A stretch of DNA of 25,440 nt. Source: Parvularculaceae bacterium UBA4496. GTDB taxonomy: Bacteria; Pseudomonadota; Alphaproteobacteria; Caulobacterales; Parvularculaceae. The notes beneath the pieces were generated by a model. That model was not told the origin of the DNA, made no database searches, and saw only the letters and a list, made by a program, of their open reading frames with translations. The stretch spans positions 23,188 to 48,627 of the forward strand of contig DGNI01000140.1 of assembly GCA_002388885.1 (NCBI GenBank). The letters are read 5' to 3'. Within the stretch, counting starts at the first letter, position 1. The number at the start of each line of letters is the position of its first letter. The translations under genes and the position numbers were made by a program. Below are positions 1 through 7,685 of this stretch, piece by piece.

Positions 1-593
1 ATTCGATCGGTTCCCTGCGGCGCGATCAGCACTTCCTTGTTGCCGGCGGGGTCGATGCGCCGGCGCACAACTTCAATAGAATCGCGCACAGCCTCAGTTG
101 CGTAGAAATTCTGCGCTTCTGTCGTCATCGCCACCTGAATTCGCTGGTCGCTGGCGGTGACTGTGTAAGACCGCAGGCCGAGCCCCAGTGCGCCGCCGAT
201 GCCGCCGCGGGTCAGCTCGCGCACCCTTCTTTCAGCTTCATCAGCCTGCGATGCATCAGCAAGGCGCAGGGTGATGGTTCCTGTTGAGTCGTCATATGTC
301 AGTCCGTCAATCGATACCCGCTCTTGCCCAGCAGCACGATTGGGCCGCATTTCCCGGCGGACATCAGACATCATCGCCCGCATCCGGTCGTCAATCACCT
401 TGTCGGTATCGACGCCGAGCAGCAGATGCGATCCGCCCTGAAGGTCGAGCCCGAGATTAATGGTCCCCTTCGGCATGAAACCCGGCAGACTGTTGCGGTT
501 CTCCTCGCTCAATAGATTCGGAACCGCAAACAGCACCGCCAAAACCATCAACAGGGCAATGCCCGCGGTCTGATATCGTGAAAACTGAAGCAT
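1..593 (-). CDS. secD: Protein translocase subunit SecD, N-terminal part (partial at the window edge)
   Basis: SecD is the inner-membrane partner of SecF; it uses the proton motive force to complete export of proteins through SecYEG. The window holds only the first ~197 codons, and the 3' end lies beyond base 1. The start is the ATG whose complement is at 591-593, giving MLQFSRYQTAGIALLMV, a basic N-terminus followed by the first membrane segment (about residues 9-27). Around residues 48-58 comes the SecD signature LDLQGGSHLLL, at the beginning of the periplasmic P1 region. Further on, DSIEVVRRRIDPAGN also matches the conserved SecD periplasmic region. The gene follows yajC with a 36-nt gap on the same strand, the usual yajC-secD-secF order, so secF is expected to the left. 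Identification rests on sequence motifs and context and is firm. Confidence 0.96.
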   Translation of the reverse strand, partial: MLQFSRYQTAGIALLMVLAVLFAVPNLLSEENRNSLPGFMPKGTINLGLDLQGGSHLLLGVDTDKVIDDRMRAMMSDVRREMRPNRAAGQERVSIDGLTYDDSTGTITLRLADASQADEAERRVRELTRGGIGGALGLGLRSYTVTASDQRIQVAMTTEAQNFYATEAVRDSIEVVRRRIDPAGNKEVLIAPQGTDR

Positions 594-629
594 GAATGAC
601 CTGTGCGGCGCGCTCTGCGGCGCCTCTTT

Positions 630-971
630 TTATTTTTTTTCGTTTTCGTTGGCGGCCGGCTGCGGCTTGGTGCGCACATCGGAAAGCGTCGCCTTGACGA
701 CCTTGACCGTCACATTGTCTGCGATTTCCACCATTACCTCGTTATCGTCGAGGACTTTAGTGACTTTTCCGACGATGCCGCCCTGGGTCACCACTACATC
801 ATTGCGGCGGACGTTAGAGACCATTTCCTGATGTTTTTTGCGCGCCGTCATCTGCGGGCGGATCAGCAGAAACCAGAAAATCACGAAGATGAAGATCAGC
901 GGCAGCATCTGGAACAGCGCGTTGTTGGCGCCGCCCTCTGCGGCCTGCGCGTAAGCGGGCGATATGAACAT
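630..971 (-). CDS. yajC: Preprotein translocase accessory subunit YajC
   Basis: YajC is a small single-span inner-membrane protein that associates with SecDF and the Sec holotranslocon. The chosen start gives 113 residues beginning MFISPAYAQAAEGG. A membrane segment follows (about residues 20-40, rich in I, F, V and L, LPLIFIFVIFWFLLIRPQ), then a charged cytosolic domain with the family pattern IRPQ...K.HQ.M...++.D.VVT.GGI.GKV. An in-frame ATG 102 nt upstream would add 34 residues, but the inner ATG is preferred: it has a purine-rich ribosome site (GGGAGAAG, 6 nt before the ATG) and the resulting length is typical of the family. The AYAQA stretch looks like a signal-peptidase site but is commonly present at the YajC N-terminus in alphaproteobacteria. 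It is first in the operon with secD. Confidence 0.95.
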   Translation of the reverse strand: MFISPAYAQAAEGGANNALFQMLPLIFIFVIFWFLLIRPQMTARKKHQEMVSNVRRNDVVVTQGGIVGKVTKVLDDNEVMVEIADNVTVKVVKATLSDVRTKPQPAANENEKK

Positions 972-1055
972 GCGGGTCTTCTCCCTCGGGGATTTAGCGG
1001 CCGTTCCCTTGAGGAGCGGTCGAATCGCCCTCACGGCCATTGGCAAGTCGGCGGA

Positions 1056-1083
1056 TATATAGCGATCCATCAACGGGTTGCAA
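1056..1083 (-). promoter_or_regulatory. Possible promoter for yajC-secD
   Basis: On the minus strand, TTGCAA (1078-1083) lies 16 nt from TATATA (1056-1061), each matching 4 of 6 positions of the sigma-70 consensus. Transcription starting near 1048 would give a leader of about 75 nt before yajC. This is the most AT-rich stretch of the 215-nt divergent intergenic region. Because both hexamers are self-complementary they do not define a direction by themselves. Inference only. Confidence 0.3.
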
Positions 1084-1186
1084 TGCGCAGCGCTCTCTAA
1101 AGACTTGCCGCGACGCCCCGGGCTCGCCTAGGTAGGCCCCGCTTTGCAAAAGAAATTGTGCGGACTTTGAGTGGGGAGCGCAGACC

Positions 1187-2632
1187 GTGGCCGTCAAAAC
1201 CCTGGTTTTAGGCTTCGATGGGGCCGACCACCGCCTGATCGGCGCGATGATCAGCGAGGGCGAGCTGCCGAATCTCGCAGCCCTGCGCGCCCGCCTCACC
1301 CCGTTTGAGGTCGAGAACGACCCCGGCCAGGGCAACGTCCAGTTCTGGACCTCCGCCGCCATCGGCGCGGGGCCAGCCACCCACGCCCATTATTTCTACA
1401 TGCAGTTCGACCCCCGGACCTACGACATCCTCCTCAGCCACGATATGGCGCTTCCGAAAACGACCCCGTTCTGGGCGAGCCTCGATGCCGAGGGAAAGCG
1501 CATCGCAGTTGTCGACTGGTATGAAATGCCGCTGACGCCCATCAAGAACGGCGTTCTTGTCCACCGCTGGCTCGCCCATGAGCCGCTGACGCAATCAGTT
1601 TACATGCCTGAAGCGATGCGCGGCGTGACGGCGCGTTACGCCGCCGATAATCCGATTGCGGAAGGTTTCGCCAGCCGGCCCCGCGACACTGTCGAAGACA
1701 TGCAGGATTTTCTGACGCGCACATTGTCTCGGATTGAACCTAAAACACGCTTCTTTGTCGATCAGATGCATAACGAGCACTGGGACCTTTATGTCGCCTG
1801 CATGTCGGAGGCGCATAATATCGGCCACTATTACATGGAGGTCGAGGATGAAACCCATTCGCGTCACGACGCGTCAATTGCAGCAGAAGTCCAGGCCCCC
1901 CTGAGGCAATGTTATCGCGCGCTTGATGAGGCCGTCGGCAAAATTGTCGCCGCCGCAGGAAACGAGGCAGAAATTTTTGTCTTTGGCGGACCCGCCATGG
2001 GCAAGTTCATCAGCGCCAATTCGGCGCTTGAAGAAATCGCACGCCGCGTCGATCTCGGCTTCGGCGCGCCCTTGTCAGGCGCAGAAACAGCAAAGCAGGC
2101 TTACCGTTCATTCATACCGGAATCGCTGCGACGCCGGATAGGGCCATTTGCGAGGGCCATTCGCAAACGCTTTGCAAACCGCGACTATCTGCGCCGCCGG
2201 TTTTTTGCTGTCCCCCATAATGACAATGCGGGCGCGATCCGAATCAATCTCGAAGGACGCGAAAAATACGGCACCGTCTCCGGCGGCAACGACTATGACG
2301 CGCTGGTCTCGGAAATCACCGAAGGCGTTTCAAGTTTCATCAATCCTGACACCGGCCGCTCGATTGTCGGGCGCGTGATCGACGTGCGCAAAGAATTCGC
2401 CGGGCCGAACCGCGAGATGCTGCCCGATATCTTTATCGAATGGGACCGTACTGATACGCATGGCGATTTCACGCGCCTTGTTTCCGAAAAGTTCGGCGAA
2501 GTGACCCTGCCCCGTCACGCACGTACCGGCGATCATACGTCATTCGGATTTTTCTGGGCGCCGCCGGGCGCGACCGCGCCGGCGCGCCCCGAAGATGTGA
2601 CGGCGCCGATCCTCGCATCCGTTCGCCGTTAA
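1187..2632 (+). CDS. AlkP-superfamily (COG3379-type) phosphodiesterase-like protein, tandem copy 1
   Basis: A 481-residue cytosolic-looking protein with no signal peptide or membrane segment. It belongs to the type I phosphodiesterase / 'predicted phosphohydrolase or phosphomutase' branch of the alkaline phosphatase superfamily. It opens with LVLGFDGAD, where D11 is the first metal-ligand position. It also has a SEAHNIGHYY motif (E208, H210, H214), the block GAIRINLEGREKYG near 349-362, and a C-terminal TGDH (H450), all typical of COG3379 relatives. Two expected elements are missing. The segment before W54 reads GQGNVQFW with no Ser/Thr nucleophile, and the usual SDHG metal motif is replaced by GGPAM (267-271). 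The start is a GTG preceded by GGGGAG 8 nt away, and all three paralogues then align as M-x-x-K from residue 1. Substrate and catalytic activity are unknown. Confidence 0.85.
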   Translation: MAVKTLVLGFDGADHRLIGAMISEGELPNLAALRARLTPFEVENDPGQGNVQFWTSAAIGAGPATHAHYFYMQFDPRTYDILLSHDMALPKTTPFWASLDAEGKRIAVVDWYEMPLTPIKNGVLVHRWLAHEPLTQSVYMPEAMRGVTARYAADNPIAEGFASRPRDTVEDMQDFLTRTLSRIEPKTRFFVDQMHNEHWDLYVACMSEAHNIGHYYMEVEDETHSRHDASIAAEVQAPLRQCYRALDEAVGKIVAAAGNEAEIFVFGGPAMGKFISANSALEEIARRVDLGFGAPLSGAETAKQAYRSFIPESLRRRIGPFARAIRKRFANRDYLRRRFFAVPHNDNAGAIRINLEGREKYGTVSGGNDYDALVSEITEGVSSFINPDTGRSIVGRVIDVRKEFAGPNREMLPDIFIEWDRTDTHGDFTRLVSEKFGEVTLPRHARTGDHTSFGFFWAPPGATAPARPEDVTAPILASVRR

Positions 2633-2735
2633 CCAAACTTTCAGCCGATGCTCCGTTTTCCCATGACTTACGTGGCGGGAATTTTGCTTGGAATGTTCCC
2701 TTTAGAGATTGAATATCGGCACGGGTTTGTGGGGC

Positions 2736-4202
2736 ATGACGACGAAGAACCTAGTTTTGGGGTTTGACGGAGCCGACGGCGATTTTATCGACGCGATGAT
2801 CGCCGGTGGCGAACTTCCCAATTTCGCACGGATTCGAAAGAACGCCACTGTCCAGCCCATCGACAACGCTCCCGGCCAGGGCAATGTGCAATTGTGGAAG
2901 TGCGCCGCCATCGGCGAGGGGCCCGATCATCACGGCCGCTATTTCTATCTTCAGTTCGACCCTAAAACTTATGACATCCGCCTTGCTGGCGAACTTGGCC
3001 TGCCGGAGCTGACTCCATTCTGGGTCCGGCTGGACAACGAAGGCTATCGCGTAGCCGTCATCGACTGGTACGGGATGCCGCCGACGCCGTTAAAGAACGG
3101 CGCCATCATCGACCGCTGGCTTCCTCATGAATCTCTCACCGAAGCCGTTTTCGCGCCGGAAAGCCTGCGCGCTGAAACGGAAAAATACGTCCCGTTTAAT
3201 CCAATTGCTGAAAGTTTCGCGAGCCGCAAGCGGCAAACGCCCGAAGCGCTCAAGGATTTTTTTGAGCGCGTACTAGCCCGCATCGAGGGCAAGGCGCGTT
3301 TTTTTGCTGAACACTTAAAGAGTCAGGATTGGGATCTGTACATGGCGTGTTTTTCCGACGCACACAGCATCGGCCATTACTATTACCACCTGCAGGATGA
3401 AGAACACTGGCGCTACGATCCTGAAGCCGCTGCTTTGATCCGGGAACCGCTGCAACAATGCTATCGCGCGCTAGACAAGGCTATGGGCATAATTCTCGAC
3501 GCTGTTTCAGAAGACACAAATGTGTTCCTGTTCGCTGGCCCCGGCATGGAACCGTTTACGAGCGCCAATACCGCTCTTGATGAAATCGCACGGCGTATGG
3601 ACTTCGGTTATTCGGCGTCCCATGCAGCGCCGCTGTCTTCCGCCGAAACCGCAAAAAAGACGTATCGCGCTTTTTTGCCGGAAAGGTTGCGCCGACGGCT
3701 GGCGCCTCTGGCGCGCGCGTTACGGCAACGTTTTATTGACAACGACTATAAGCGGAGGCGGTTTTTCTCCATCCCCCACGGCAGCGGCGCAGGCGCAATC
3801 CGTATCAACAAAAAGGGACGCGAACGATATGGCGTTATTGCCCCTGGCGCCGAATATGATGAGCTCGTCGAAGAAATCAGAGAAGGTCTTTCAAGTTTCC
3901 TAGACGCCGATGACGGCCGCCCGATCGTTAAGCGCGTCGTTTGCATGGCGCATGAATATGACGGCCCCTATCGGGATATGCTTCCGGACATTGTCGTTGA
4001 ATGGCAACGCGATGGCCGGCATGGCGGGTTCAGGCGCATCGTTTCCGAAAAGTTCGGCGAAATTGACGTCCCGCCGTCCATCCGCTCGGGCGATCATCAT
4101 GAGCGCGGATATCTCTGGTCGCCTGCAAAGCTCGATTTGCCGACTGCGCCTGCGCGGCCCGAATGCGTAGCGGCGATATTGCTCAGCGCAGTACGTGGTT
4201 AA
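2736..4202 (+). CDS. AlkP-superfamily (COG3379-type) phosphodiesterase-like protein, tandem copy 2
   Basis: Second of three tandem paralogues, 488 residues, soluble. It keeps LVLGFDGAD (D11), FSDAHSIGHYYYHLQD (the GHYY histidine), the block GAIRINKKGRERYG, LPDIVVEW and the C-terminal SGDHH. As in copy 1, the stretch before the conserved W reads GQGNVQLW with no Ser/Thr at the nucleophile position, and the SDHG motif is AGPGM. Compared with copy 1 it carries a few extra residues (SASHAAP) after the conserved FGY segment. The start is ambiguous. A TTG at 2709 would add nine residues, but ATG 2736 gives the same M-x-x-K-x-L-x-L-G-F-D register as the other two copies and is preferred. A GGGG run sits only 1 nt before this ATG, so the ribosome site is poor. 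The gene is separated from copy 1 by 103 nt. Function unknown. Confidence 0.84.
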   Translation: MTTKNLVLGFDGADGDFIDAMIAGGELPNFARIRKNATVQPIDNAPGQGNVQLWKCAAIGEGPDHHGRYFYLQFDPKTYDIRLAGELGLPELTPFWVRLDNEGYRVAVIDWYGMPPTPLKNGAIIDRWLPHESLTEAVFAPESLRAETEKYVPFNPIAESFASRKRQTPEALKDFFERVLARIEGKARFFAEHLKSQDWDLYMACFSDAHSIGHYYYHLQDEEHWRYDPEAAALIREPLQQCYRALDKAMGIILDAVSEDTNVFLFAGPGMEPFTSANTALDEIARRMDFGYSASHAAPLSSAETAKKTYRAFLPERLRRRLAPLARALRQRFIDNDYKRRRFFSIPHGSGAGAIRINKKGRERYGVIAPGAEYDELVEEIREGLSSFLDADDGRPIVKRVVCMAHEYDGPYRDMLPDIVVEWQRDGRHGGFRRIVSEKFGEIDVPPSIRSGDHHERGYLWSPAKLDLPTAPARPECVAAILLSAVRG

Positions 4203-4322
4203 TGAAATACTCACGCGGCGTTTTGCGTAACGCTTGCGGGTTAATGTCAAAATCGATGGCGAAAATCTTGCTTTGTAACCGGGTTTACAGGTACAAAATT
4301 TCCGATTTGGGGCGTGGGGGCA

Positions 4323-5819
4323 ATGACAGCAAAGACTTTATTCCTTGGTTTTGACGGCGCGGATCACGCATATATCGATGCGATGATGGCGGACGGCGAA
4401 CTGCCGGTTCTATCCCGTCTCAAAGAACAATCCCGCGTCTTCAATTTCGAAAACGATCCCGCCATGGGCGCCGCGCAGTTCTGGAATTCCGCCTCCATCG
4501 GCGCCGGCCCGGGTTATCACGGGCATCATTTCTACATGCAGTTCAAGCCCGACACTTATGATGTCGTGCCGAACCATGAATCGTCGATTCCCGACATTAC
4601 GCCGTTCTGGAACACGCTTGATGAGGAAGGCTACGCTATTGGCGTTGTCGACTGGCATCGTCTCATGCCGAAACCTATGAAAAACGGTTTCATCCTCGAC
4701 AACTGGCTCGGCCACGACCCGTTGACGGGAACGGTTTATTTGCCCGAGACGGTCAAGGACGAAACCCGGCGCCATTTTACCGGCGACACGGCAGGCGGCG
4801 GTTTCGGCGCTTTTCCCCGTGATACGGCTGATGAGGTTCGGGCCTATTTCGACGCCATTCTCGACCGCATCGACACCAAAACGGCTTTCTGCATCGAGAA
4901 GCTTGAACAAAAAGACTGGGACCTTTTCATCGCCTGCTTTTCCGAAGCGCATGATGTCGGCCACTATTACTGGCACCTCGATGATCCGAAGCATGAGCGC
5001 TATGACCCGGCGCTCGCCGAAAAAACAAAAGAACCATTGCGCGACTGTTACCGGCGAATGGACGCCGCCGTTGGTCGCCTGCTCGATGCGGCCGGACCGG
5101 ATGCGCGCGTCTTCACCTATGGCGGCCCCGGCATGGAAATGCTGGTCAGCGCCAATGAAGCTATGGATGAAATGATGCGCCGGATCGATCTCGGCTACGG
5201 CGCGCCGAAAACGGCAACGGATACCGCACGCCAGGGCTATCGCTCGCTGGTGCCGCCGCAACTGCGCTGGAAACTGGCGCCGCTGGTGCGCTCAATTCGG
5301 CGCCGTTTTTCGAAACACCATCACGCAAGCCGCCGCTTTTTCTCTGTTCCTCACAATGACAATTCCGGCGCCGTCAGAATCAATGTCAAGGGCCGGGAAA
5401 AGCACGGGCTAATCAATCTGGGTACGGAATATGATGAAGTCGTGCGGGAAATCTCTGAAGCGGTAATGACGTTCAAAAATCCGGACACGGGCGCGCCGAT
5501 TGTCAAACGCGTTGTCTGCATACCGCAAGAGTTTGACGGCCCGCATCTCAACGTTCTCCCGGACCTTTTCATCGAATGGAATCGCGACGGCGCGCCGCGC
5601 AATTTCAAAAAAATCGTCTCCGAGAAATACGGTGAAATCGAAATTACCGACGTCACACGCACCGGCGATCACAACGCTTCCGGTTTTTACTGGACGCCCG
5701 CGAGTTACGGCGGCGCGCCCGTGACTCTGCCCGAGCATGTCACCGCACCCCTCGTCGCGGCTGTGAAGGCGGGCCGCGCGCGCGCGCGCCGGAGCGCCGA
5801 ACCTCTGTCAGTTTCCTAG
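4323..5819 (+). CDS. AlkP-superfamily (COG3379-type) phosphodiesterase-like protein, tandem copy 3
   Basis: Third tandem paralogue, 498 residues with the ATG at 4323; a GTG at 4314 would add three. It shares LFLGFDGAD (D11), FSEAHDVGHYYWHLDD, the block GAVRINVKGREKHG, LPDLFIEW and TGDH. The nucleophile region is the most divergent (DPAMGAAQFW) and again has no Ser/Thr at that position; the SDHG site is GGPGM. It ends with a basic tail absent from copies 1 and 2 (GRARARRSAEPLSVS), encoded partly by a 15-nt alternating CG run at 5775-5789. A 120-nt gap separates it from copy 2. GGGG at 4309-4312 lies 10 nt before the ATG, with GTGGGGG closer. Consistent changes in all three copies argue for a distinct conserved subfamily rather than decay. 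Substrate unknown. Confidence 0.84.
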   Translation: MTAKTLFLGFDGADHAYIDAMMADGELPVLSRLKEQSRVFNFENDPAMGAAQFWNSASIGAGPGYHGHHFYMQFKPDTYDVVPNHESSIPDITPFWNTLDEEGYAIGVVDWHRLMPKPMKNGFILDNWLGHDPLTGTVYLPETVKDETRRHFTGDTAGGGFGAFPRDTADEVRAYFDAILDRIDTKTAFCIEKLEQKDWDLFIACFSEAHDVGHYYWHLDDPKHERYDPALAEKTKEPLRDCYRRMDAAVGRLLDAAGPDARVFTYGGPGMEMLVSANEAMDEMMRRIDLGYGAPKTATDTARQGYRSLVPPQLRWKLAPLVRSIRRRFSKHHHASRRFFSVPHNDNSGAVRINVKGREKHGLINLGTEYDEVVREISEAVMTFKNPDTGAPIVKRVVCIPQEFDGPHLNVLPDLFIEWNRDGAPRNFKKIVSEKYGEIEITDVTRTGDHNASGFYWTPASYGGAPVTLPEHVTAPLVAAVKAGRARARRSAEPLSVS

Positions 5820-5924
5820 CGCTACAAATCTGGTTCGCCGGATGGTTTTCCATCCTTGGCGGCGCGGAATTCCCGATTTTTTCAACCTGCAACCATGGAA
5901 ACAAGTTACGCGCTGGCTAAAATG

Positions 5925-5938
5925 AGTGAGCACTCACT
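5925..5938. promoter_or_regulatory. Operator-like palindrome A upstream of tetR-type gene
   Basis: AGTGAGCACTCACT is a 14-nt palindrome with only the central pair unmatched. It shares its outer half-sites (AGTGA...TCACT) and spacing with palindrome B, 57 nt downstream. Its last base overlaps a perfect -35 hexamer, TTGACA at 5938-5943, so a bound repressor would block RNA polymerase. No good -10 follows at 16-18 nt (TTAGCT at best). TetR-family regulators commonly bind such palindromes next to their own gene; binding by this regulator is inference. Confidence 0.6.
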
Positions 5939-5981
5939 TGACATCGGCCCGCCAGCGGCTTAGCTGGGGGCGTACGATTGA

Positions 5982-5995
5982 AGTGAGCGTTCACT
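5982..5995. promoter_or_regulatory. Operator-like palindrome B upstream of tetR-type gene
   Basis: AGTGAGCGTTCACT repeats the AGTGAGC..TCACT pattern of palindrome A, differing at only two positions. It is self-complementary apart from one G:T pair. Two copies of the same dyad in a 70-nt span directly upstream of a TetR-family gene strongly suggest an autoregulatory operator pair. It lies about 160 nt before the preferred start codon. Confidence 0.6.
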
Positions 5996-6155
5996 AAAGG
6001 TGGTTGCCGCCCTCTCCAGGAGACAGCCTGAGGCGTCGGGCCTGGCCGACCCAAAAAGGGGGGTGAACGCGTGGCGGGTTAAAAACCGCTTTCGTCATGC
6101 ATGCGGCGAGGTCCGTCACATGAATGAAGCCGCGAGCATAAGAAGGAGACCCGAA

Positions 6156-6770
6156 ATGCCTGAAGTGCTGGTCGAAGATGTACGGGGCGTCACCGCCGCC
6201 GCAGGGACCACAAAGGCTCGGATCGAACGGGCGGCGCTCACACTGTTTTGCGCGCGCGGCGTCGATGCGGTGACGACGCGGGAAATCGCCGGCGCCAGCG
6301 GCGTTTCCGAAGGCGCGCTTTACCGGCATTACCCGAGCAAGGAATCGCTCGCCGAAACCATGTTCTTTTCGATCCACAAACGCCTCGCCGATGAAATCCG
6401 TATAGCGGCGAAAGCAGGCGGCGGCTTCGACGCGCAAGCGCGCGCGATTGTCAGCGCCTATGTGCGCGTCGCTGACGAGGACTGGACGCTTTTTTCCTAT
6501 CACCTTTTAACGACGCACCGGTTTCTTCCGTTTACGGATGCTTCTGCGCGCCAAAGCAACCACAATCCGGTGACGCTTGTCGAGGGAGTTATCGCGGACG
6601 CCATGAAGCGCGGCGAGATTCAAAAAGGCGATGCGGCGTTGAAAGCCGCAATGGCGCTTGGCGTTGTTCTGCAGACCGCGCTTCATAAAATCTACGACCG
6701 CGTTCAGGGCAATCTCGCTGCGCAAGAGGCCGCCCTCGCCGACGCTGTTATCGCCGTTCTGAAAGCCTAG
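6156..6770 (+). CDS. TetR/AcrR-family transcriptional regulator
   Basis: A 204-residue regulator. Residues about 18-64 form the TetR DNA-binding domain: TKARIERAALTLFCARG (helix 1), then the helix-turn-helix TTREIAGASGVSEGALYRHY and the usual P(S)KE(S)L continuation. The rest is a helical ligand-binding and dimerisation domain of family length with no identifiable inducer. The start at 6156 is chosen because AAGGAG stands 7 nt before it. In-frame starts at 6120 and further upstream have no such site and would add unusual N-terminal residues. Two matching palindromes upstream suggest autoregulation. The plsC-like and lplT-like genes follow on the same strand after a 141-nt gap containing a palindromic repeat, so this protein may control them. 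That link is inference. Confidence 0.92.
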   Translation: MPEVLVEDVRGVTAAAGTTKARIERAALTLFCARGVDAVTTREIAGASGVSEGALYRHYPSKESLAETMFFSIHKRLADEIRIAAKAGGGFDAQARAIVSAYVRVADEDWTLFSYHLLTTHRFLPFTDASARQSNHNPVTLVEGVIADAMKRGEIQKGDAALKAAMALGVVLQTALHKIYDRVQGNLAAQEAALADAVIAVLKA

Positions 6771-6825
6771 TACGAGTTGCAGAACGCATGTTTCACGCCT
6801 TCAATCCTTCGCGACACAAAAATCC

Positions 6826-6864
6826 CTTCATCCTGAGGGAGCCGAAGGCTCCCTCAGGATGAAG
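6826..6864. repeat. Perfect 18-bp inverted repeat (alphaproteobacterial palindromic extragenic element type)
   Basis: CTTCATCCTGAGGGAGCC (6826-6843), loop GAA, then the exact reverse complement (6847-6864). It lies between the tetR and plsC genes. The core TCATCCTGAGG...CCTCAGGATGA resembles extragenic palindromes found in many copies in alphaproteobacterial genomes. As RNA it would form a very stable hairpin and could attenuate transcription or mark the 3' end of the tetR message, but no T-run follows, so a classical intrinsic terminator is unlikely. Only one copy was seen in this window. Confidence 0.85.
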
Positions 6865-6911
6865 ACTAAAGTGAGCCATCATTTGAAGAATTCACTCTGA
6901 AAGCGCACGTC

Positions 6912-7685
6912 ATGATCGTCACTCGCTCCATCCTTTTTCAGGCGGCTTACTGGCTGACGTCGATCTTTTACGTCATCGGCGCGTTGCCGTTATTGATGAT
7001 TCCGAGCCGCAAACCGCTGATGTACTGGATCCTCGCTTACACGAGAACAATGTGTTTGTGGATGCGCGTCATCGCGGGGATCAAGATCCGCATTGCCGGA
7101 AAAGAAAACATCCCGGAAGGGCCCTGCATCATCGCGGCGAAACACCAGAGCTGGGGCGACGGCTTCGTGATGTTTTCGCAGTTCCGCGATCTCGCATTCG
7201 TCACCGGCGATCATCTGGAAAAATTTCCGCTGGTCGGCGGGCTTTTGAAAAAAATGGGCGCCATCGTCGTCGATAATTGCGGCGGCGCCTATGCCCGCGC
7301 GCGGCTGGTCGATGAGGAGCTGAAAATCGCGCAAGGCCAGAACCGGCGCATCCTGATTTACCCTGAAGGGCATCTGTCGCCCGCCGGACAGCAGTATCGC
7401 TACAAGAAGGGCGTCTTTCACATGTATAACGCCTATGGCCGCCCTGCCCTGCCCGTCGCCACCAATCTCGGCCTGCGCTGGCCGCAACAGAGCTGGCGCC
7501 TGACGCCCGGCGAAGCCGTCATCGAATTTCTGCCGCCGATCCCGCCGGGGCTCGACAAGGAAACTTTCATGTCCCGTCTTGAGACAGCCATCGAAGCGCG
7601 CTCTATTGAACTTCTAGGGCATGAACGCCCCGAGGGGATTGAGATCGGGGCGATACTCCCCGATCCCGGAAAGCAGACGAGTTGA
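6912..7685 (+). CDS. plsC: 1-acyl-sn-glycerol-3-phosphate acyltransferase (PlsC family)
   Basis: This 257-residue membrane-associated enzyme belongs to the family that transfers an acyl chain to the sn-2 position of lysophosphatidate or another lysophospholipid. It has an N-terminal hydrophobic anchor (about residues 7-30) followed by the acyltransferase motifs. The first is KHQSWGD, the HX4D catalytic motif with H78 and D83. The second is YPEGHLSPAG, the acyl-acceptor motif with E152-G153, where Gly-His replaces the commoner Gly-Thr. FPLVGGLLKKMGAIVVD fits the segment between them. Its stop overlaps the start of the LplT-like transporter by 4 nt. In Escherichia coli, lplT is likewise paired with aas, which carries a PlsC-like domain, so a lysophospholipid-reacylation role is more specific than generic phosphatidate synthesis, though this is inference. 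Confidence 0.92.
   Translation: MIVTRSILFQAAYWLTSIFYVIGALPLLMIPSRKPLMYWILAYTRTMCLWMRVIAGIKIRIAGKENIPEGPCIIAAKHQSWGDGFVMFSQFRDLAFVTGDHLEKFPLVGGLLKKMGAIVVDNCGGAYARARLVDEELKIAQGQNRRILIYPEGHLSPAGQQYRYKKGVFHMYNAYGRPALPVATNLGLRWPQQSWRLTPGEAVIEFLPPIPPGLDKETFMSRLETAIEARSIELLGHERPEGIEIGAILPDPGKQTS

Larger units (their letters stand above)
5820..6155. other. 336-nt intergenic region between the AlkP-fold genes and the TetR gene
   Basis: No convincing gene is seen here. It holds two operator-like palindromes (5925-5938 and 5982-5995) and a TTGACA hexamer (5938-5943) touching the first of them. A short inverted repeat GGATGG/CCATCC with a 4-nt loop lies near 5840-5855, soon after the stop of AlkP copy 3, but no T-run follows it and it is not a convincing terminator. 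From about 6000 to 6155 the TetR reading frame is open upstream of the chosen start, so a longer TetR protein cannot be wholly excluded. Confidence 0.6.

Noticed and set aside
4410..5261. 283-codon minus-strand open frame opposite AlkP copy 3
   Set aside because: The encoded sequence has no family pattern and the opposite strand codes for a clear paralogue; third-position GC bias explains the open frame.
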